A stretch of DNA of 64,000 nucleotides from Daphnia carinata (GCF_022539665.2 NC_081333.1:1240001-1304000), one strand, 5' to 3'. Shown: positions 1 to 12,209, numbered from the stretch's first letter. The notes: a model not told the origin generated them from the sequence alone. Program-made: numbers and translations.

Positions 1-520
1 CGAATATAATCCGTTCTTTTCCTTCACTTGACATGAAGGCAGCCATTTGGAAAACAATTGATTTGACGTCTGGAACGTGAGCAGCATCTTACGAGCATTT
101 TTAACACTGAAATCCCTCTACTGGTGGGAAGAGGGTTTCACCAGGAAACCAACAGAATCGCTTAAAAACAACAATGACCTAACAAGAAAGATTACAGAAT
201 CATGAATTGCATTTCAACAAAGTAAATACTGTTAGAGTTTTTAAAACAAGCTCATTACAATATAAAGCATACTCTAACACTTTTCTTGATGACCAAATTA
301 GCCATCTACATTTGCACCTGAAACGTGTTAATTTCTTTTTCACGGTCTGGTAATATGATCTTCATGGAGATAACAGGATTTTTTTTTTTGCTATGCAATG
401 TCTTCTGTACACCTTCTACTGCGCCTGACCTAGGCTCGCAGTCGTAAATCCCATGTTTGTTATTCCCAGCCGACAGTGAAATAATAATCATCGTCCCTTA
501 CAGTCACACTGGCCTTTGCA

Positions 521-676
521 GGTTGTAGCCGACGTCGGGGCCGTGGTGACACGAAAATTCGGTTTCAGAAGCTTTGAAAATATCAAAATATATCCGTATC
601 AGGAATGGCGTCTACTCATCAACTTAATCGCACCTTGGACGTCTCTGGAACGCATCGTTACATGTTCTTTACCAGG
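521..676 (+). other. Candidate internal exon, unidentified
   Basis: The stretch is flanked by a textbook acceptor (pyrimidine-rich, ending TTTGCAG at 514-520) and a donor (CCAG/GTAATG at 677). One frame stays open and the other two close early. A second acceptor (TTTTCCAG ending near 961) precedes another open stretch in a compatible phase, reaching a stop near 1234. I recognise no family in the translation. The downstream stretch overlaps minus-strand frames that look at least as coding-like, so this may be chance. Confidence 0.2.
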
Positions 677-830
677 TAATGGTTACTCAGTATCCATCAA
701 GCATACAAGCCATCTCAGTTTAAGTAAGATAATCTCTAGAAGTGATCTGTTTTGCGGGTGTAGCCGGCAATTCAGAATTTCCAACCACACGTAATGCATT
801 AACATTAAGAAGTTAGTTCCGCGCCACTTA

Positions 831-1270
831 TTACGCGATTAACCACTTTGCCCACATTTGTTTCTCTCTATGGACAACATGCCTGGATACACGCATACCG
901 GGGGTACTCATCAGTTCAACGGGAGTAAACAGGACGAAGAAAGGTCGTCTGTTATTTTCCAGGCGGAATGTTGGACGATCATCGACCATCGTCGGCAATT
1001 GCAGAACACAAGCTAACAGCGACACGACAGAATCCGATTCTTCTGCTGTCTTCCTCACAACGTCGACTCAGACGGATATGCGAGACTCGGAAATTCAAAC
1101 TGATCCGTGGTGGCATCGATCGGAAGGTACACGGTAAAATCCGATTCCCTTGTCATCGTACACAGTATGTTAGTAGCCTTCGTTCCTTCTGGAAAACGGT
1201 ACACCATAGCGTGACCGGATGCGCGGCCTTGTAAAAAAAACTTGAAAGTTTGTCTGACAGTGGACGTCAA
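831..1270 (-). pseudogene. Two overlapping minus-strand coding-like frames
   Basis: Two minus-strand open frames abut here. The upstream one (1270-1055) and the downstream one (1058-831) differ in frame by one base. Both have balanced amino-acid composition and varied third codon positions, unlike the AT-rich surroundings. The upstream frame ends in TGA just where the next one is open. No standard intron fits in so short a space, although GTGAGG occurs at the junction. This could be one gene broken by a frameshift, a decayed mobile-element fragment, or an unusual splice. I do not recognise the family. Confidence 0.25.
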
Positions 1271-1444
1271 AGCTAAAAGACCCTTTCAATCAACGCACCG
1301 GTTAGCAGTGTGTAGCCCCGCTTGCTGGGACTTAATGGCGTCAACTACGTTCACCGTTAACGGACCCTACCTTAACGTTTCAACTGGATAGCTAGGAGGC
1401 CAGCAACATTCCGTTGTTGGATCAATATTATTGTATAGTAGACA

Positions 1445-2665
1445 ATGAAGCCTCTTTTATTGTTTGTGTTGTTGGACTTGATGGCAGGTGTGCCGCTTCT
1501 TTGCTGCCGTGGATCGCACCGGAAGCTAGAAAGGGCGAAATGGAATGCACGGGTCTATCTTGGACCATTTGAACAACAACAAGAGGAAGATCAAGATGTT
1601 ATACAACAAGAAAGTTTGCCGGAAATGCAAGATAGCGACGCCAGTGTTGGCACGCGAACCCCTGACACGACCCTCGTTAAACAAGTACGTACATTATACA
1701 CAAAACCAATACCGACAGTTGATGCTGCACATGCAAACCATAACGAAGTTTGCGAAGGTTTCGTTTTCGTGCCAAACCCGTGCCAATGTGTAATTGTCCT
1801 CACATTGTATTACCTGGCTCCCATAAGCACTGCGTTAGACAGCGCCCATTTACCCTTTTAGGAGAAGTATCACCAAAACTTGAGCTTGTAAAGATCAACC
1901 GTTCCATGCACAACAAAAATAGCATCGACATTTTGAACGAGCCTGTAGCTACATGTCGACTGCTTGTAACATTACATTTACGTAATTAACTATAAAATTT
2001 TTAGAAGCCTTTGCCAATCCCAGGTAGTTAGAGGATTCAAACTTATCCATTGATCGCCCATCGGAAAACTGGATGTTGGGCTTAGATTTCTGCCTGTATT
2101 CAGCGAAGAAATAATACCATTTAGTCTCTCAACTAGAGATTCTGAGTCCAGTTTTCTGAGCAGCTATGGCTTAAAAACCCTAAAAAAATTTATTATTTTG
2201 ATTTGTTTAGAAAACTGTCAGCTGTGGCCCATCCTATGTCAGCAGAGCTTGTTTCCCCGATCCACTTGATCTCTGGGTGTCAACATATCAAAAGCTACGC
2301 GTTGACGACGAAATTGAGGAGGAAAAGGTCTCAAATACTAGGCAACACAAGATTTGTTTTGCATCTGCATGTTAATATAAAATTTTGTTACTCACACGTA
2401 GATGTCATTGAAGAAAACTCGCTTACGTGAACGCCAGAATCTTCGAAACATGAAGCAGCACAAGCAGCCGACAACTGAATTATACAAAACCTCAGGAAAA
2501 CTCACAACATACCGAATGATCTCGAATCGCGGATGTCGGAAAACTATTCCGAAGTTACCACCCAGCATTCCCAAGCTTGATAATGCTATTCTAGGCGAAG
2601 CACTGGACCATCTCTGTCAGCAAATTCAAGAGCAATTTAAAATAAGGACAACGCTAAGCAAATAA
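1445..2665 (+). CDS. Possible two-exon hypothetical protein
   Basis: The proposed first exon (1445-1684) starts at an ATG followed by a hydrophobic stretch (MKPLLLFVLLDLMAG). It continues into a charged Glu/Gln-rich segment and ends at a donor CAA/GTACGT in phase 0. The proposed second exon (2402-2665) follows an acceptor (ACACGTAG), is also in phase 0, and encodes a basic segment rich in Lys/Arg/Gln ending in TAA. An AATAAA lies about 75 nt past the stop (near 2738). The hydrophobic N-terminus resembles a signal peptide, but the rest does not look secretory. No family is recognised. The two exons may belong to different transcripts, or the exon linkage may be wrong. Confidence 0.28.
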
Positions 2666-4049
2666 TATTGATTTGCTTCATGGCAGTCAGCATAACAAAG
2701 CATTTCTTTTTCACTGACAAATCTTTTACATGTCCCTCAATAAATGAGAAATTTAACACAGCTAAATGCCATCCCAATAATCCAGCAACGTAAAAAGAAC
2801 CGGTTTATATTCAGAAGGCTAGTCTATAAACCGTCCAAACATGTACACTTAGCATGTAAATAACTACAATTTCCATTACCAGCCCCTATAACAAACCATT
2901 TCTTCACTTTCATTTGTTTCTCATTGCGACACATTGTGCTGTGCCAGACTGTAAAATATGTTGATCACCAGTTTTCTAGGGTGGTAGATAGTATTCCATA
3001 TAGCTGAAAACCAAATTGGGCATACGAAACAGTTTCTGTTGTGATACAGAGTTCGTCGCTTTTTAGTTCAATGCATTTAGACGAGAAGTTCCACCGGTAG
3101 ATACATTCAGACCTACAACACGTTTTAAGCATCTGGAAACAAGTAAACAATTACAAAGGAAGTTCAAATAAGAATCTTAACGAATGTCTAAAGGTAGTTT
3201 TACATTGCAGCTCTGCAGACAGAACTGGCAAAACTATCTATCGTTCATATCAACGGTGATGATTTCACGAAGCCTTAGTTGATATCATTCGAATTTGAAT
3301 AAATTGCTGAACCACAGCTGGTATAAGAGGTAGCCAAGTGTATTATTTTTCCTCGATCCGCACAATCAAAAGGTCTTGAAAATTGAAAAAGAAACTAGGA
3401 GAAACGGGAAATAAAAAATGCCAAGTGAATTCATTTAGATTAGAATAAAGACATTGACCGTGCAGGACAGACAGTAAACTGTGGACCGAATCCCCATTTC
3501 ACAATGCAGAGAAAGGAGATTGAAGTTGGCACCCGTCCACTTTTCACTTCGAATGCTGCGTTTCCTTGCGTTCAAATACTTCGAGACCCCGGGTGAGTTC
3601 TCGTTGAACAGAACAGACATAACGATAAATTGACAACAGCCATGTTGTTTCATACGAGATTATTCTTAACTAATCGTGTTACCTATTGCTAACGTTTGGA
3701 GCATCATTTCAAAGAAATACACGGCTACGACAATTTTCAAATGTATGACAAAACCACATTGAAGATCATACGGCGGATTTTTTCACCCTTCTCTTTCCTT
3801 TACACACACAAATAAGCGGATGATAATATTACGCGCGCTCGTACATGCCCGTGTGCATAGCGCGTGGGGAAATGTAAAGTAGGGAGCGAGGAAATCTACT
3901 CAGTTCACCATGGTGAATTGACATCAGAAAAAAAAACAAATGAATTTTCTTTTTTTAAAAAATAAGCTTTAGTTTATGCGCCAGTAGAATCTTATGACAA
4001 ATCTGAAAGTAAATAAATACATTAATTTCTGGTACTATTTAAAAACGAA
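2666..4049. other. Intergenic, no gene seen
   Basis: AT-rich sequence without an open frame that looks coding on either strand. It contains the likely poly(A) signal of the uncertain upstream gene (near 2738) and probably the akirin 3' UTR at its right end. Confidence 0.5.
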
Positions 4050-4993
4050 TTATCTCTTACAAGACGGTGCTGCATTGGCCTCGAAACGCTTCTGTAGCTG
4101 GTCCTGAGTAAACTTAACAAACGCGTCATACTGCTCCGCAAGTTTCAGCGTCAATACCCGATCATATTCTTCGCGAATTTCCGTTTCGCGTTCTTTCAGC
4201 ATTCTCTCACAGATGAGACTCACCTATTAACAAATTAACAATTTAAGTCATATTCTCCCTTTCCCAAGTTTGATATGCTCTTTCACAACTATTTGTTTGA
4301 GTAATTGGAGGACAGAATGCCGTACATGACACACCCTGTTACTATGACACTCATGTTATGTATGGCATATGCTGGAAGAGGCTCAACAAACCTACAGCAG
4401 AACACTGAGTTTTGTTAAGACACATGGTACTGGAAATACCAAGCTCAATGAAATCCAGCACTACCAAACTGTCAGCATAAAATGAGATGAACACATTACC
4501 TGCTTAAATGTGAACAAAGGTTTCTCTTTAGTTGAGCAGCTTTGACCAAAATGATTTGAGGAAGAAGCCAGGGCCATCAATGGAGAAGGTGATCGAGGGC
4601 ATGAGGCAGGGGAAGCAGGACTTGTAGGGCTCTCACACATCAAACTGTCTTGATGTTGGCTGCTCATATGCTGGGATTGGCTCTGATTGAAGTTTAGTTG
4701 TTTACGACGTTGGAAACGTTTCACTTCTTCGCGGACATTAGCCAATATTTGCTCTAGTGATAGGAAACACCATTAAATTCTGATATTTTTTCTGAGACAT
4801 TAGATGAAGTTTGTAGGTTACCTGGAGTCAATTTTGAAGCAACTTCGCCAAACGGAGAAGGTTCGTGGCACTTTGTTGGTGGAGTAGTGGGAGGCATGCA
4901 AATAGGCATACATCTCCTCCGTTTAGGAGTGCGGCCACCGGGACTGTGCACGGGATCGAATTCCAAACTACGTTTCAACGTAACACAAGCCAT
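4050..4993 (-). CDS. akirin: Akirin, nuclear regulator of transcription
   Basis: Three coding exons on the minus strand, 4993-4822, 4753-4500 and 4223-4050, join in phase to give 199 residues, the usual akirin size. The N-terminus has the family signature: [14 protein letters not shown], then the basic nuclear localisation signal PKRRRC near residue 25, then [15 protein letters not shown]. The C-terminal part is the conserved charged helical block ([12 protein letters not shown]-like, then [19 protein letters not shown]). The middle is a Ser/Pro-rich linker. Akirins are nuclear adaptors that link transcription factors such as NF-kappaB/Relish or Twist to SWI/SNF chromatin remodelling, and also aid nuclear import of proteasomes. 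The canonical C-terminal tyr-val-ser tail is replaced here by a short tail ending Cys-Lys-Arg. The gene is divergent from NUS1. Confidence 0.95.
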
Positions 4994-5789
4994 CTTCTCT
5001 TTGTACCAGAATTTCTTGAGAGCTTCCCAAACGGTCAGACAATGCTTAGTGGAATTTACACTTTAGTTCTCTAGGATGGCTGTCAATGTATCTGGATTCC
5101 ACAACGGTTACACTGGAAAATACAAGAAACACGAAAACGTCGTAATATGGTGAAACTGCTAGCGGATGAATTGTGATAAAATATCCAATAGGCCTTCCAA
5201 GAAATTTCGTTCAGCTTCGTCCATTAGACTCTACTACTAGCGTTCATTGGCTGGTCTAGGCTTGCCTGCCTTCGCCTAAGGGAAAGCAGGGTGCATCGTT
5301 GCCAGCTTGCATATTACAAGGAGCTATTCCCCGCGGGATCATAAAAACAACAAAAAAAGCCACGTCGACAACCGTAAAACAATTTTATTAAAATTTACCC
5401 AGTTGTTTTTTCTTTTAAACTGAATACAGGTGAAATATTAGCTTGAAAACTAAAAATTACAAAGGTAATTAGGTATAATTTCTAAAACAATAGCGGACGA
5501 AACCTTGCATTTCTTTGGCGCCTTACATGCTGTTCGCATTTCACTGCAGGTATTTCAATAAAGTCAAACAAATTACATTTTTATGACTGATGAGTCTATC
5601 AAACGATTTATTTCCTGAATGCACGTGTATCAAATTAAGAAATTTGTGCTATTTTAATTTTAACCAGTTACATGCCAAAAGGTGGCGTCGATGTAAATTG
5701 TATGTGATGCCAGCAGACCAGACCCGGCAGATAGCTGTCATGTGACAAGTGGTCATCTGTTTTTTAGTTAATTTAGTTAAATTCTATCG
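4994..5789. promoter_or_regulatory. Divergent intergenic region, akirin/NUS1
   Basis: The two start codons are about 800 nt apart and point away from each other, so both promoters and 5' UTRs must lie here. I see no clear TATA box or long open frame. The role is inferred from layout. Confidence 0.45.
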
Positions 5790-6797
5790 ATGATGGGCAT
5801 TCTTCGGCTCTTCTATGTGATCCTGCATTTTTTTATCACATATATTCACAATCTTCATGTGGCGCTAAGTGAGCTGGTTGACCGTATCAAACCAGTTATT
5901 AAGGATCGGACTTACCATTGGCCGGCTGACTGCCATGTCTTGCTAACTGCCACGACTGTAAAATTAGGTGCAAATATAAAAGACGAAAGTCTTCTCTTAC
6001 AAAAAATAGGAAGTGAACTGAAACGACTTAACAAACTCCCCATTCATGTTGCTTGCCTACTTACCGAAAAAGATGTAAACATCGATAGAATGATTGTTAT
6101 TATTGAGTGGTTTGTTAGTATGGGTGTATATTGCATCAGTCTTTATGATCATGAAGGTAATAATTTGGTTTTGTCCATGAAATTTTACTACAAAAGTCTT
6201 CAATTTTAGGTTGTATAGCTAGCTGCCAAGATGAAATCAAAATTAAATTGAAAGGGGTTGTTGCAAATTTACCCAATGGATTAAGATCAAAATCTATTGC
6301 AGTTCATAAAGGGTTTGTAAAAAAGGAATTCTTCACTTCAGGTACCAAGGCATTAATTTTTATGTATTTTATATTATCATCAGTACAAGTATGTGTATTT
6401 TTTTATAGATTCCATCAATGTTTTCCTAATGAATCGCTATGATGGCAAATCATTGTTTACCCAAGTTGCACAGAGAATAGTGGATGAACTGAATTACTCA
6501 CAAATTGATCAGAGTGTTGTTGAACAGGCCATGAATCAATTTTATCCTAAAGAACCAGAACTAATGGTACAGTTTGGCAGTTTACTTTCCAATACTACAC
6601 TAGGATACTCTCCATGGCATCTTAGATTGACACAGATGATGTAAAAAGAATTCAATTTTTTAAAACAAATTTTACAAATTAATCATAGTTGAATGTTTTT
6701 GTTTAGGCGTGTACCCAATCATACGCGATTACGAGTTGATCATTTAGTTTCAACTATGCTTGAGTATGGATCATGCCAACAACGTTTCGGGAAATAA
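5790..6797 (+). CDS. NUS1: NUS1/Nogo-B receptor, cis-prenyltransferase subunit
   Basis: Four exons (5790-6156, 6210-6341, 6409-6640, 6707-6797) join in phase to give 273 residues. A hydrophobic N-terminal segment (about residues 3-20) fits the ER membrane anchor. The middle has the degenerate undecaprenyl-pyrophosphate-synthase fold (DRMIVIIEWFVSMGVYCISLYD). The C-terminal domain carries LGYSPWHLRLTQM and ends in QRFGK, the RxG-containing tail that completes the active site of the heteromer. NUS1 pairs with DHDDS in the ER to make dehydrodolichyl diphosphate, the dolichol precursor needed for N-glycosylation and GPI anchors. Its catalytic partner is encoded at 12402-13510. The gene converges on PNISR, with only 129 nt between the two stops. 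The stop codon TAA lies inside an AATAAA hexamer. Confidence 0.93.
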
Positions 6798-6890
6798 ACC
6801 AATGTTACTATTTCAGACATTTTCGAATTGTATTAACTTCCTATTACATAAGGTTATTTAATTGCTCAACGAATTTCCAGTATATTTATT
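6793..6890. terminator. Poly(A) signals between NUS1 and PNISR
   Basis: AATAAA on the + strand at 6793-6798 contains the NUS1 stop codon. On the minus strand, AATAAA (TTTATT on +, 6885-6890) lies 37 nt past the PNISR stop. The two 3' ends are therefore very short or overlap. Confidence 0.5.
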
Positions 6891-6926
6891 ACTTACGCAC
6901 CAAACATTCACATTCTTTGGATAACC

Positions 6927-9874
6927 TTAAATTCTATTTCTCCTATCTTTCGAACTTGCTCTGTCATTTCCTTTATTTCCACTAGACTTCCTATCATTAG
7001 AACGCGATCTTCTTCGACTTACAGAACGCCTACGATCACGAGATCTGCGGCGACTATTAGAACGTTTTCGTTCTCGAGAACGTGATCGACGTTTGCTCTT
7101 TGACGAGTAGTAGTCTCTTGATCGTCGGCTAGAATACTGATCGTCCCTAGAACGAGAGCGTTTTCTTCTTTCGGGAGTACGCGATCTTTGACGAGAACGA
7201 CTTGTTCTTGTATTAGATCGATCCTGAGATTTATGTGGCACACTACTACTACATTCCCTAACCACGGAAATTTTGAAATCAGAAACCTTTTCATTCTTCA
7301 CAGACGAGTTTTGTGACGTACTCAGCGTTTCCACGTGGCTCAGACCTAAAATGATTGCAGACAATTAAATTCAATACGAGTCACTTAAAAATGCATAAAC
7401 TGGCTATAGGCTGAAGCAATCTCCAATCGTCTATGCAAATAGAGATGGGAAGGTACGGAAAAAGATTCACGTGGAAAGGACGTTTTTTTTTCGCTTACCA
7501 TGTGAAAGTTTATTAGTGATGTCCGTGTCTACCTTTGTGCCACCTTGCAGTATTTTATTTACGTCATTCCCACTGCACTCATTTTGTTCTAACTCAACTG
7601 AGTGTGAAATCTTTGCAGATTGAGCCATTTCAACCTGGGAGACCTCTCCGTCGCGCCCCATCCGGCTTTCCCCTATCCGACCTTGCTTCTCGTAGTTCTT
7701 ACCCTAAGAACAATAAGATTATGTTATAAAATTTTAAGTTGCTTAACACAATACCCAAGTTGGCTTACGCGGAAAGGTTGAATTCCAGAGTCCTCAAATC
7801 CACCTGTCCGATGCGCCTTAGTTATCTCCTGATCGCTGTCATCGCTTCCACTGTCACTGCCATATTGGTCCAAACCTTAAAAGTATAATTATCTAGGCTA
7901 TCAATCCACATCATCGCTTTGAAAATACTACAACCAATTCAACAGTTGGCCAAAAACAATACTGCTTTAATGGCGTCACTTTTTTTTAGCGACAGCGCAA
8001 CAACAGTTGACCTTTCAAATGCACATACTCGACCGTTGATAGAAAAAGAAAAGAAAATCGGTGAAAAATTAGAAACTTACCGATAAGTTTTCGGGTCAAT
8101 GATTTCGAAGACAGAGGGGACTGCGCTTGACGATTCTTGACTGTAGCCGATATATAACCAACTTATACAACTTTTACCAACAACCACTTCTAATAACATA
8201 ACAGTTTTCGCTAGAAAACCATTTTCACTCAAATTAATCAGATTAATTTCTCCAGCAAGTAAACATGAGCGTTTCTTACTGTAGTAATCGCTGGAGCTTG
8301 TCTAATTTGAATATAAAACTAATCAAACTAAGAATGCGAGACTTGCCCTTTGCTTGTTGGGATGCTTCCAAAGCTGCTGAGCGAATTTCTTCCGTAGTAA
8401 CTTCCAGTAATATTTCGGTCATAAATTTTCGAATCCTCACCATCTATAAATAGACTCATAAGTTGCAATCGATACTTTCGCACGTTTTACCTTACTTACC
8501 GTCTCTTCAAGAGTAGCTGTGCTGGATACAACTGCCGGTGGTAATGACTGTTCAGGGGAAGCTTCTGCTTCATCTGCATCATTTTCATCCTCTTCCGAAT
8601 CATCGAAACGACTCCTAACTGTTGTCGAGTCCCCTTGATTTCTAGCTTCGAATTCTTTTTTGCGCTTCAATTCTCTCTCCATGAGAAATTTTTCGCGTTC
8701 CTCTTTCTTTTGTTTTTCCTTTTCCATTTTTTCCAAACCTTCTCGGATCCAGGCAGGTAAATTCTTGCGCTTCGATGCATCCAACGTATGCAAAGAGTTA
8801 AAAGACGTAGCTCCAAGGCTGTCTTCGTCGGAGCTATTTGGTCTTACGGACGGCAGTGGAAGAAGAGGAACACGCGGATTAAAATTCAAGGAAGATGAAG
8901 TCGTTGAAAGGAATGTCTGCAATACAGAAACAACTCGGTTGTATAGATCATTCTTGAATATTAACGAATTTTAATGTTGTCAAATGAAACTTAAGTTTCA
9001 ATAAACCTGTGAGTACCACCAGTTTAAGGTCTGGTTTAAGCACACTGCTAAGGAAAGTCTTATTTATCAGGCACGTCTTAGACATATACACACCTGGGGA
9101 GGACCAAGTGCTGCAGGAAGATTTGCAGCTCCCTGAATGGTGGGAACCTGCTTTAATAAGAAAAGTACTGATGCTGTAGTAATGCTTTTTCTCTGTAGTA
9201 ATCATGGTGGTTTTCTAGAATTTCTGTAAGTCACATTGAACTACTCAATATGACTCACATAATTTCTGTTATAATAACTATGCCCACAATCAAGTAATCA
9301 TGCTTGCTGAAATGGTGAAAGATACATATATTGATATATTATTTCAAGATAAATATGTTTATTACTTGGGGAAATGTATGTCTGGGAACATAAGTTCCTT
9401 GCTGTAAAGGCCAGTTATGAGTTTGCTGGCTTGAAGATTGAGAAGGCCAGCTCCAATCTACATTATTTATCCACATTAGAAGGACTTGGAAAATTATACA
9501 AAGTCTTTTCCATTACCAGGTGTAGAAGGCATTACTTCATCTTCTTTTTCTACATCCATAGGTGCTTCCCCACTTGTTACACTAGAATCTGAAGGTTGCA
9601 ATTCCACTCCTGATAATGTCCGTAATGAATTAAGATTGCTGGGGAAATTATTTTGTGACATTTCAGGAACGTTTAGAACAACAGTTTCATGAACTTCCTT
9701 CATCCTGATCCACTGTTGCGCCAAAGATGCCCAGTCCACTAAAGAATATGCATAAGTGAAAAATTCTTGCAAATATTACCAACCCTGATTTTATTTACCG
9801 AGCTCATGATTCATATTTTGATATGTGGCTGCATCCAGAGGTATCTGGTTCCACTGATTACCTTGCGCCCACAT
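6927..9874 (-). CDS. PNISR: PNISR-like serine/arginine-rich nuclear protein
   Basis: Eight exons on the minus strand keep phase throughout: 9874-9799, 9738-9500, 9147-9094, 8916-8500, 8443-8347, 7875-7769, 7703-7499 and 7345-6927. They give about 537 residues, shorter than the vertebrate protein. Family marks, in order: the start MWAQGNQWNQ; VDWASLAQQWI; RKNLPAWIREGLEKMEKEKQ followed by a Lys/Glu-rich coiled stretch; MTEILLEVTTEEIRSAALEA; an acidic Ser/Asp/Gly patch; and a C-terminal RS domain of about 100 residues rich in Arg-Ser dipeptides. PNISR is a nuclear-speckle protein that interacts with pinin, with a presumed role in pre-mRNA splicing. The donor of the fifth intron is GC rather than GT. 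The exon 2 donor (TTT/GTATAA) is weak but is the one phase demands. Confidence 0.9.
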
Positions 9875-10607
9875 TTTTAATATTGATATTTTAAACTGTA
9901 GATCACTAGCACGTACTAGCAATAGGACATTGAAAAATCAATTCGAATTCAACTAGGTTGCAAATCCAATAATATCACTGACATCAAATGTGTTACTTGA
10001 GAAAGGACCGGTTATACATGTGATGGAATGTCAGAAACTGAAAAGCAATTAATGATAAATTCTATCATTACGGTAATTTTATGTAAACAATCTGACTTAG
10101 TCGGGAAATAGTTAACAGACAGTATATCACAACGATCCGAAAACCTAAAATAAATTTTTTCGGCGAAAATGTTGTCTGCTTTCGCTGCCGCTCCGACGAT
10201 GCCAGATTTTTCTAGTTTCAGATTCGGAGCAGAATGGCAAATCTTCAGCCGGAAACCGAAATGACACTCTAGTAAGTCGCTTCACCTCCTACCATTCGTT
10301 TCTCTCCATTCCAGAATCATGGCCCAAAGTTAGTAATTTGGTTATCACTAATCGAGATCGTTATGCTCAACGTAGTCTTATTCTAGAAACCCGTGTTTTA
10401 TACTAAATGCTGGACGTGACTAAGAAAGACTTGAGTATGGTGGACAGTGCCTTGACTACGTGGGATATCAAATGACTTATTTTCATGAAGCTACTTATCT
10501 CTTCAAGCAAGAGGATGGGCAGCTGAAGTTACCAGTTTTATCACAGGAGATACGTCCAGCGTACCAGTCACTTTGTAAGCTGTACTCCTCCAAGTCGTTT
10601 CGTCGAA
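9875..10607. promoter_or_regulatory. Divergent intergenic region, PNISR/CPOX
   Basis: About 730 nt between the divergent start codons. It holds a short open frame beginning at 10171 (Met-Leu-Ser-Ala-Phe), which is more likely 5' UTR or an upstream ORF than protein. No TATA box is evident. Confidence 0.4.
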
Positions 10608-12209
10608 ATGAAGTGGGCTCAGTCCGTCATCGTTACTTTACGTACAATTCGTACGTTATCTACCATAGTTACGTGCCATGCAAGGCATAGGCGAATGCTC
10701 GTTAGGTAAGTGATGAATATCTAAAAAAAAAAAAATTTATTAATTGCTGTTGATTCATTCTCCATTTGGATAAACAGGTTTGCTGGACTCGGATTAGGAG
10801 CTGCTACGTTAACGACCGTTGCTGCAGCAAGTGGCAATACGAATGCGGACGTGCTCACTCCATTTCTTGATGTTTCCTCCTTCATGGCGGAACCAGTTAC
10901 CCCACTTTCAACACTTGTTAAAGATAAAGATGACATGAAAGTTAAGATGGAAATGCTCATCATGAAGATTCAGGTATAATCTGATGTTTTATGTATTCAA
11001 AGGAAGACTACCTAAGATTTCTGTCAGTACAGGCAGATTTTTGCCGTGCGCTTGAAAATGAGGAAGATCCTTCAAACAGATTTATCGTTGATCGATGGAC
11101 GCGTGCAGAAGGAGGAGGTGGAGTTACTTGTGTTATTCAAAATGGCAAGACCTTCGAAAAAGCTGGTGTCAATGTATCGGTAGTGCATGGTATTCTCCCT
11201 GTTGATGCTGTGCGCCAGATGAAAGCTCGCGGAAAAGAATTAATTGGTAAAGAGTTGCCATTCTTCGCGGCCGGTATTAGTTCAGTAATTCACCCAAGTA
11301 ATCCTCATGTGCCTACTGTCCACTTCAACTATCGCTATTTTGAGGTCACCCAAGAAAATGGAGAAAAGATGGTATGCTTTCGAAATTCTTACTTTACACA
11401 ACTAATGATTAAAGATAGATAAAGTGCTAACATTATTACTTTAGTGGTGGTTCGGTGGTGGTACAGACCTTACTCCGTATTATTTAGTTGAGGAAGATGT
11501 ACAGCATTTCCATTCGACACTGAAAAAGGCGTGTGATCTGCATGACGCTGGCTATTATCCAAAATTCAAAAAGTGGTGTGACGAGTACTTTTTGGTCAGT
11601 CATCGTAACGAGTCTCGAGGAGTGGGTGGTATATTCTTCGACGATTTTGAGATGCATTCGCAGGAAGATTGTTTCAATTTTATTAAGTCATGCGCCGAGT
11701 CCGTGATACCGTCATACGTTCCGTTGGGTAAGAGTTCTAAATTTCTGGGATAACTTTGGTAAATTTTTGACTCGTTTTTCTTTGGTTATCTTTTTCGCAC
11801 ACATTATAGTAAAAAAACACAGAAACGACCCTTATACTGGCGCCGAGCGTGACTGGCAACTTTTGCGACGAGGACGATATGTGGAATTCAATTTAGTCTA
11901 CGATCGTAAATATTTTTTTGTCAATTTTATTTGCATTTTTGTTTGAAACAAATTTGAACTCCTATAAGGTGGGACAAAGTTTGGACTTTATACTCCGGGC
12001 GCTCGTATAGAGAGTATTCTGATGTCTCTTCCAGTTTATGCCGTGAGTTCTTTGCAGAGCACAGTATCTTCTACTCACATGGGAAACTATTATTATTTTT
12101 TTTCGCTTTTTTCTTTTTTCAGAAATGGGAATACATGCATTCTCCCTCTGATGGAACCCCAGAAGCCAAACTTACGGAGATATTAAAAAACCCTAAAGAA
12201 TGGATCTGA
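10608..12209 (+). CDS. CPOX: Coproporphyrinogen-III oxidase, oxygen-dependent
   Basis: Seven exons (about 10608-10705, 10778-10973, 11033-11371, 11445-11727, 11811-11905, 11969-12042, 12123-12209) give about 390 residues. The first exon encodes an Arg/Ser/Thr-rich, acid-free peptide ([20 protein letters not shown]) that fits a mitochondrial targeting sequence, which is why this start is chosen. The mature part is strongly conserved: [79 protein letters not shown] and [14 protein letters not shown]. The enzyme oxidatively decarboxylates coproporphyrinogen III to protoporphyrinogen IX in the mitochondrial intermembrane space, the sixth step of haem synthesis. The gene converges on DHDDS. The start of the fifth exon may be off by a base. 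Confidence 0.96.

Noticed and set aside
8437-8499. Read-through extension of the PNISR exon ending in Tyr-Arg-Trp
   Set aside because: A perfect donor (ACG/GTAAGT at 8500) and the acceptor at 8444 define a short intron here, and the family motif resumes at 8443.
9500-9515. Alternative PNISR exon 2 donor (CTG/GTAATG)
   Set aside because: A stronger donor by sequence, but it breaks phase with the next two exons.
10171-10262. Upstream ATG and short open frame before CPOX (Met-Leu-Ser-Ala-Phe)
   Set aside because: It ends in a stop without a donor that reaches the CPOX body in phase. The ATG at 10608 gives a plausible mitochondrial presequence and correct phase.
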